This document shows, one piece after another, positions 4,983 through 5,675 of a stretch of 5,675 nt of DNA; position 1 is the first letter of the stretch, and each line of letters opens with the position of its first letter. The translations under genes were made by a program, and so were the position numbers. The DNA comes from Paenibacillus sp. UBA6285. Its GTDB lineage: Bacteria; Bacillota; Bacilli; Paenibacillales; Paenibacillaceae. The stretch is taken from the NCBI GenBank assembly GCA_002438345.1, contig DJUJ01000218.1:1-5675 (forward strand), in the 5' to 3' direction. Under the pieces are notes generated by a model. The model ran no database searches and had not been told where the DNA came from. It saw nothing but the letters and a program-made list of their open reading frames with translations.

Positions 4983-5675
4983 TGGAATGGGCAATTATTT
5001 CAATTATTCTAGTGGTTGTTGTAGTGTTTGTGGCATTAACGATCAAAATCGTACCGCAACAACGGGTAGGCGTAGTAGAACGTCTGGGTAAATTCAATCG
5101 TCTACTGACACCGGGTCTTAACATTCTAATTCCTGTGATTGATCAGGTGCGTACGTACCATGACCTACGGATTCAACAAGCGAATGTGCCTCCGCAAACG
5201 GTAATCACGAAGGATAACGTGCAGGTGCAGATCGACACGATTATTTTCTATCAGGTAGTGGGACCAGAGGAAGCCACGTATGGCATTTCCGATTATGTAT
5301 ATGGGGTAAGAAACATTTCGACGGCAACCATGCGGCAAATTATTGGTAAGCTGGAATTGGATGAAACGCTGTCTGGGCGAGAAAAAATCTCAACCGATAT
5401 TCGCCTGGCGCTGGATGAGGCTACAGAGAAGTGGGGCGTACGGATCGAGCGTGTGGAAGTCATCGATATCAAGCCACCGCTGGATATTCAGGAAGCGATG
5501 GATAAACAAATGAAAGCGGAGCGGAGCAAACGGGCGATTGTCCTAGAGGCGGAAGCTGCCAAACAGGATATGATTCTGCGTGCAGAAGGTGATAAGCAGA
5601 GTAAGATTCTGAAAGCGGAAGGCGATAAGGAAGCGCGTATCCGCCAAGCAGAGGGTTCACGGCAGGCGCAGGAGC
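4982..5675 (+). CDS. SPFH/stomatin-family protein, QmcA-like (3' end outside window)
   Basis: The frame is open from ATG 4982 to the window end, giving 231 residues. It starts with a hydrophobic anchor (MEWAIISIILVVVVVFVALT, residues 1-20), so the protein is expected to sit in the cytoplasmic membrane. Next comes an SPFH/band 7 domain (about 24-170) with the family signatures VPQQRVGVVERLGKF, LTPGLNILIPVIDQV, DLRIQQ, VITKDNVQVQIDTIIFYQV, ATMRQIIGKLELDETLSGRE and WGVRIERVEVIDIKPP. From about 176 an Ala/Glu/Lys-rich coiled coil begins, made of 11-residue units with AEG/AE at a fixed position. Known relatives (E. coli QmcA, stomatins) form large membrane-attached cages or rings, and many pair with NfeD proteins as here. 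The coiled coil continues beyond the window, so the C-terminal Gly/hydrophobic end cannot be judged. The run of six G (4966-4971) ten bases upstream is a mediocre ribosome binding site; translation probably depends on coupling from nfeD. Confidence 0.92.
   Translation, partial: MEWAIISIILVVVVVFVALTIKIVPQQRVGVVERLGKFNRLLTPGLNILIPVIDQVRTYHDLRIQQANVPPQTVITKDNVQVQIDTIIFYQVVGPEEATYGISDYVYGVRNISTATMRQIIGKLELDETLSGREKISTDIRLALDEATEKWGVRIERVEVIDIKPPLDIQEAMDKQMKAERSKRAIVLEAEAAKQDMILRAEGDKQSKILKAEGDKEARIRQAEGSRQAQE

Overview
This window looks like the chromosome of a spore-forming Bacillales bacterium, most likely Paenibacillus or a close relative. The evidence is the sporulation lipoprotein gene gerM followed directly by rph and the RdgB/YsnA-type XTP/dITP pyrophosphatase gene (the order known from Bacillus subtilis as gerM-rph-ysnA), strong AGGAGG-type ribosome binding sites, and intrinsic terminators. 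The genus call is inference from general resemblance and was not tested by a search.

Layout. Positions 1-337 are the right end of an IS3-family insertion sequence: the C-terminal part of its DDE transposase, then a short terminal sequence ending in CA. Positions 338-589 are non-coding. They hold a roughly 110-bp imperfect inverted-repeat element built on the motif TATAGGGA, a short tandem repeat, and a strong bidirectional terminator. On the minus strand, 590-1198 encodes a PgpA/YutG-family protein (phosphatidylglycerophosphatase A-related) with its own ribosome binding site and a plausible sigma-A promoter. A divergent intergenic region (1199-1467) separates it from the plus-strand cluster gerM (1468-2592), rph (2757-3515) and rdgB (3517-4158), which ends in a strong terminator (4195-4244). 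A second plus-strand unit begins after a roughly 300-bp leader without a convincing gene: nfeD (4554-4982), overlapping by one base an SPFH/stomatin (QmcA-like) gene that runs off the window end.

How the genes relate. GerM is a mother-cell lipoprotein of the engulfing sporangium. RNase PH trims tRNA 3' ends, and RdgB clears non-canonical purine nucleotides; rph and rdgB are separated by one base and look co-translated. NfeD and the SPFH protein are a recognised membrane-microdomain pair (stomatin operon partner plus stomatin). The PgpA-like protein is a candidate phospholipid phosphatase, so several products act at the membrane, but the genes are in separate transcription units.

I did not find a convincing undescribed system. 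The coding genes are ordinary core genes. The parts that repay a second look are non-coding: the TATAGGGA inverted-repeat element directly beside the IS end, alternative hairpins at the 3' end of the PgpA-like gene, a structured segment ahead of rph, and the long structured leader of the nfeD operon.
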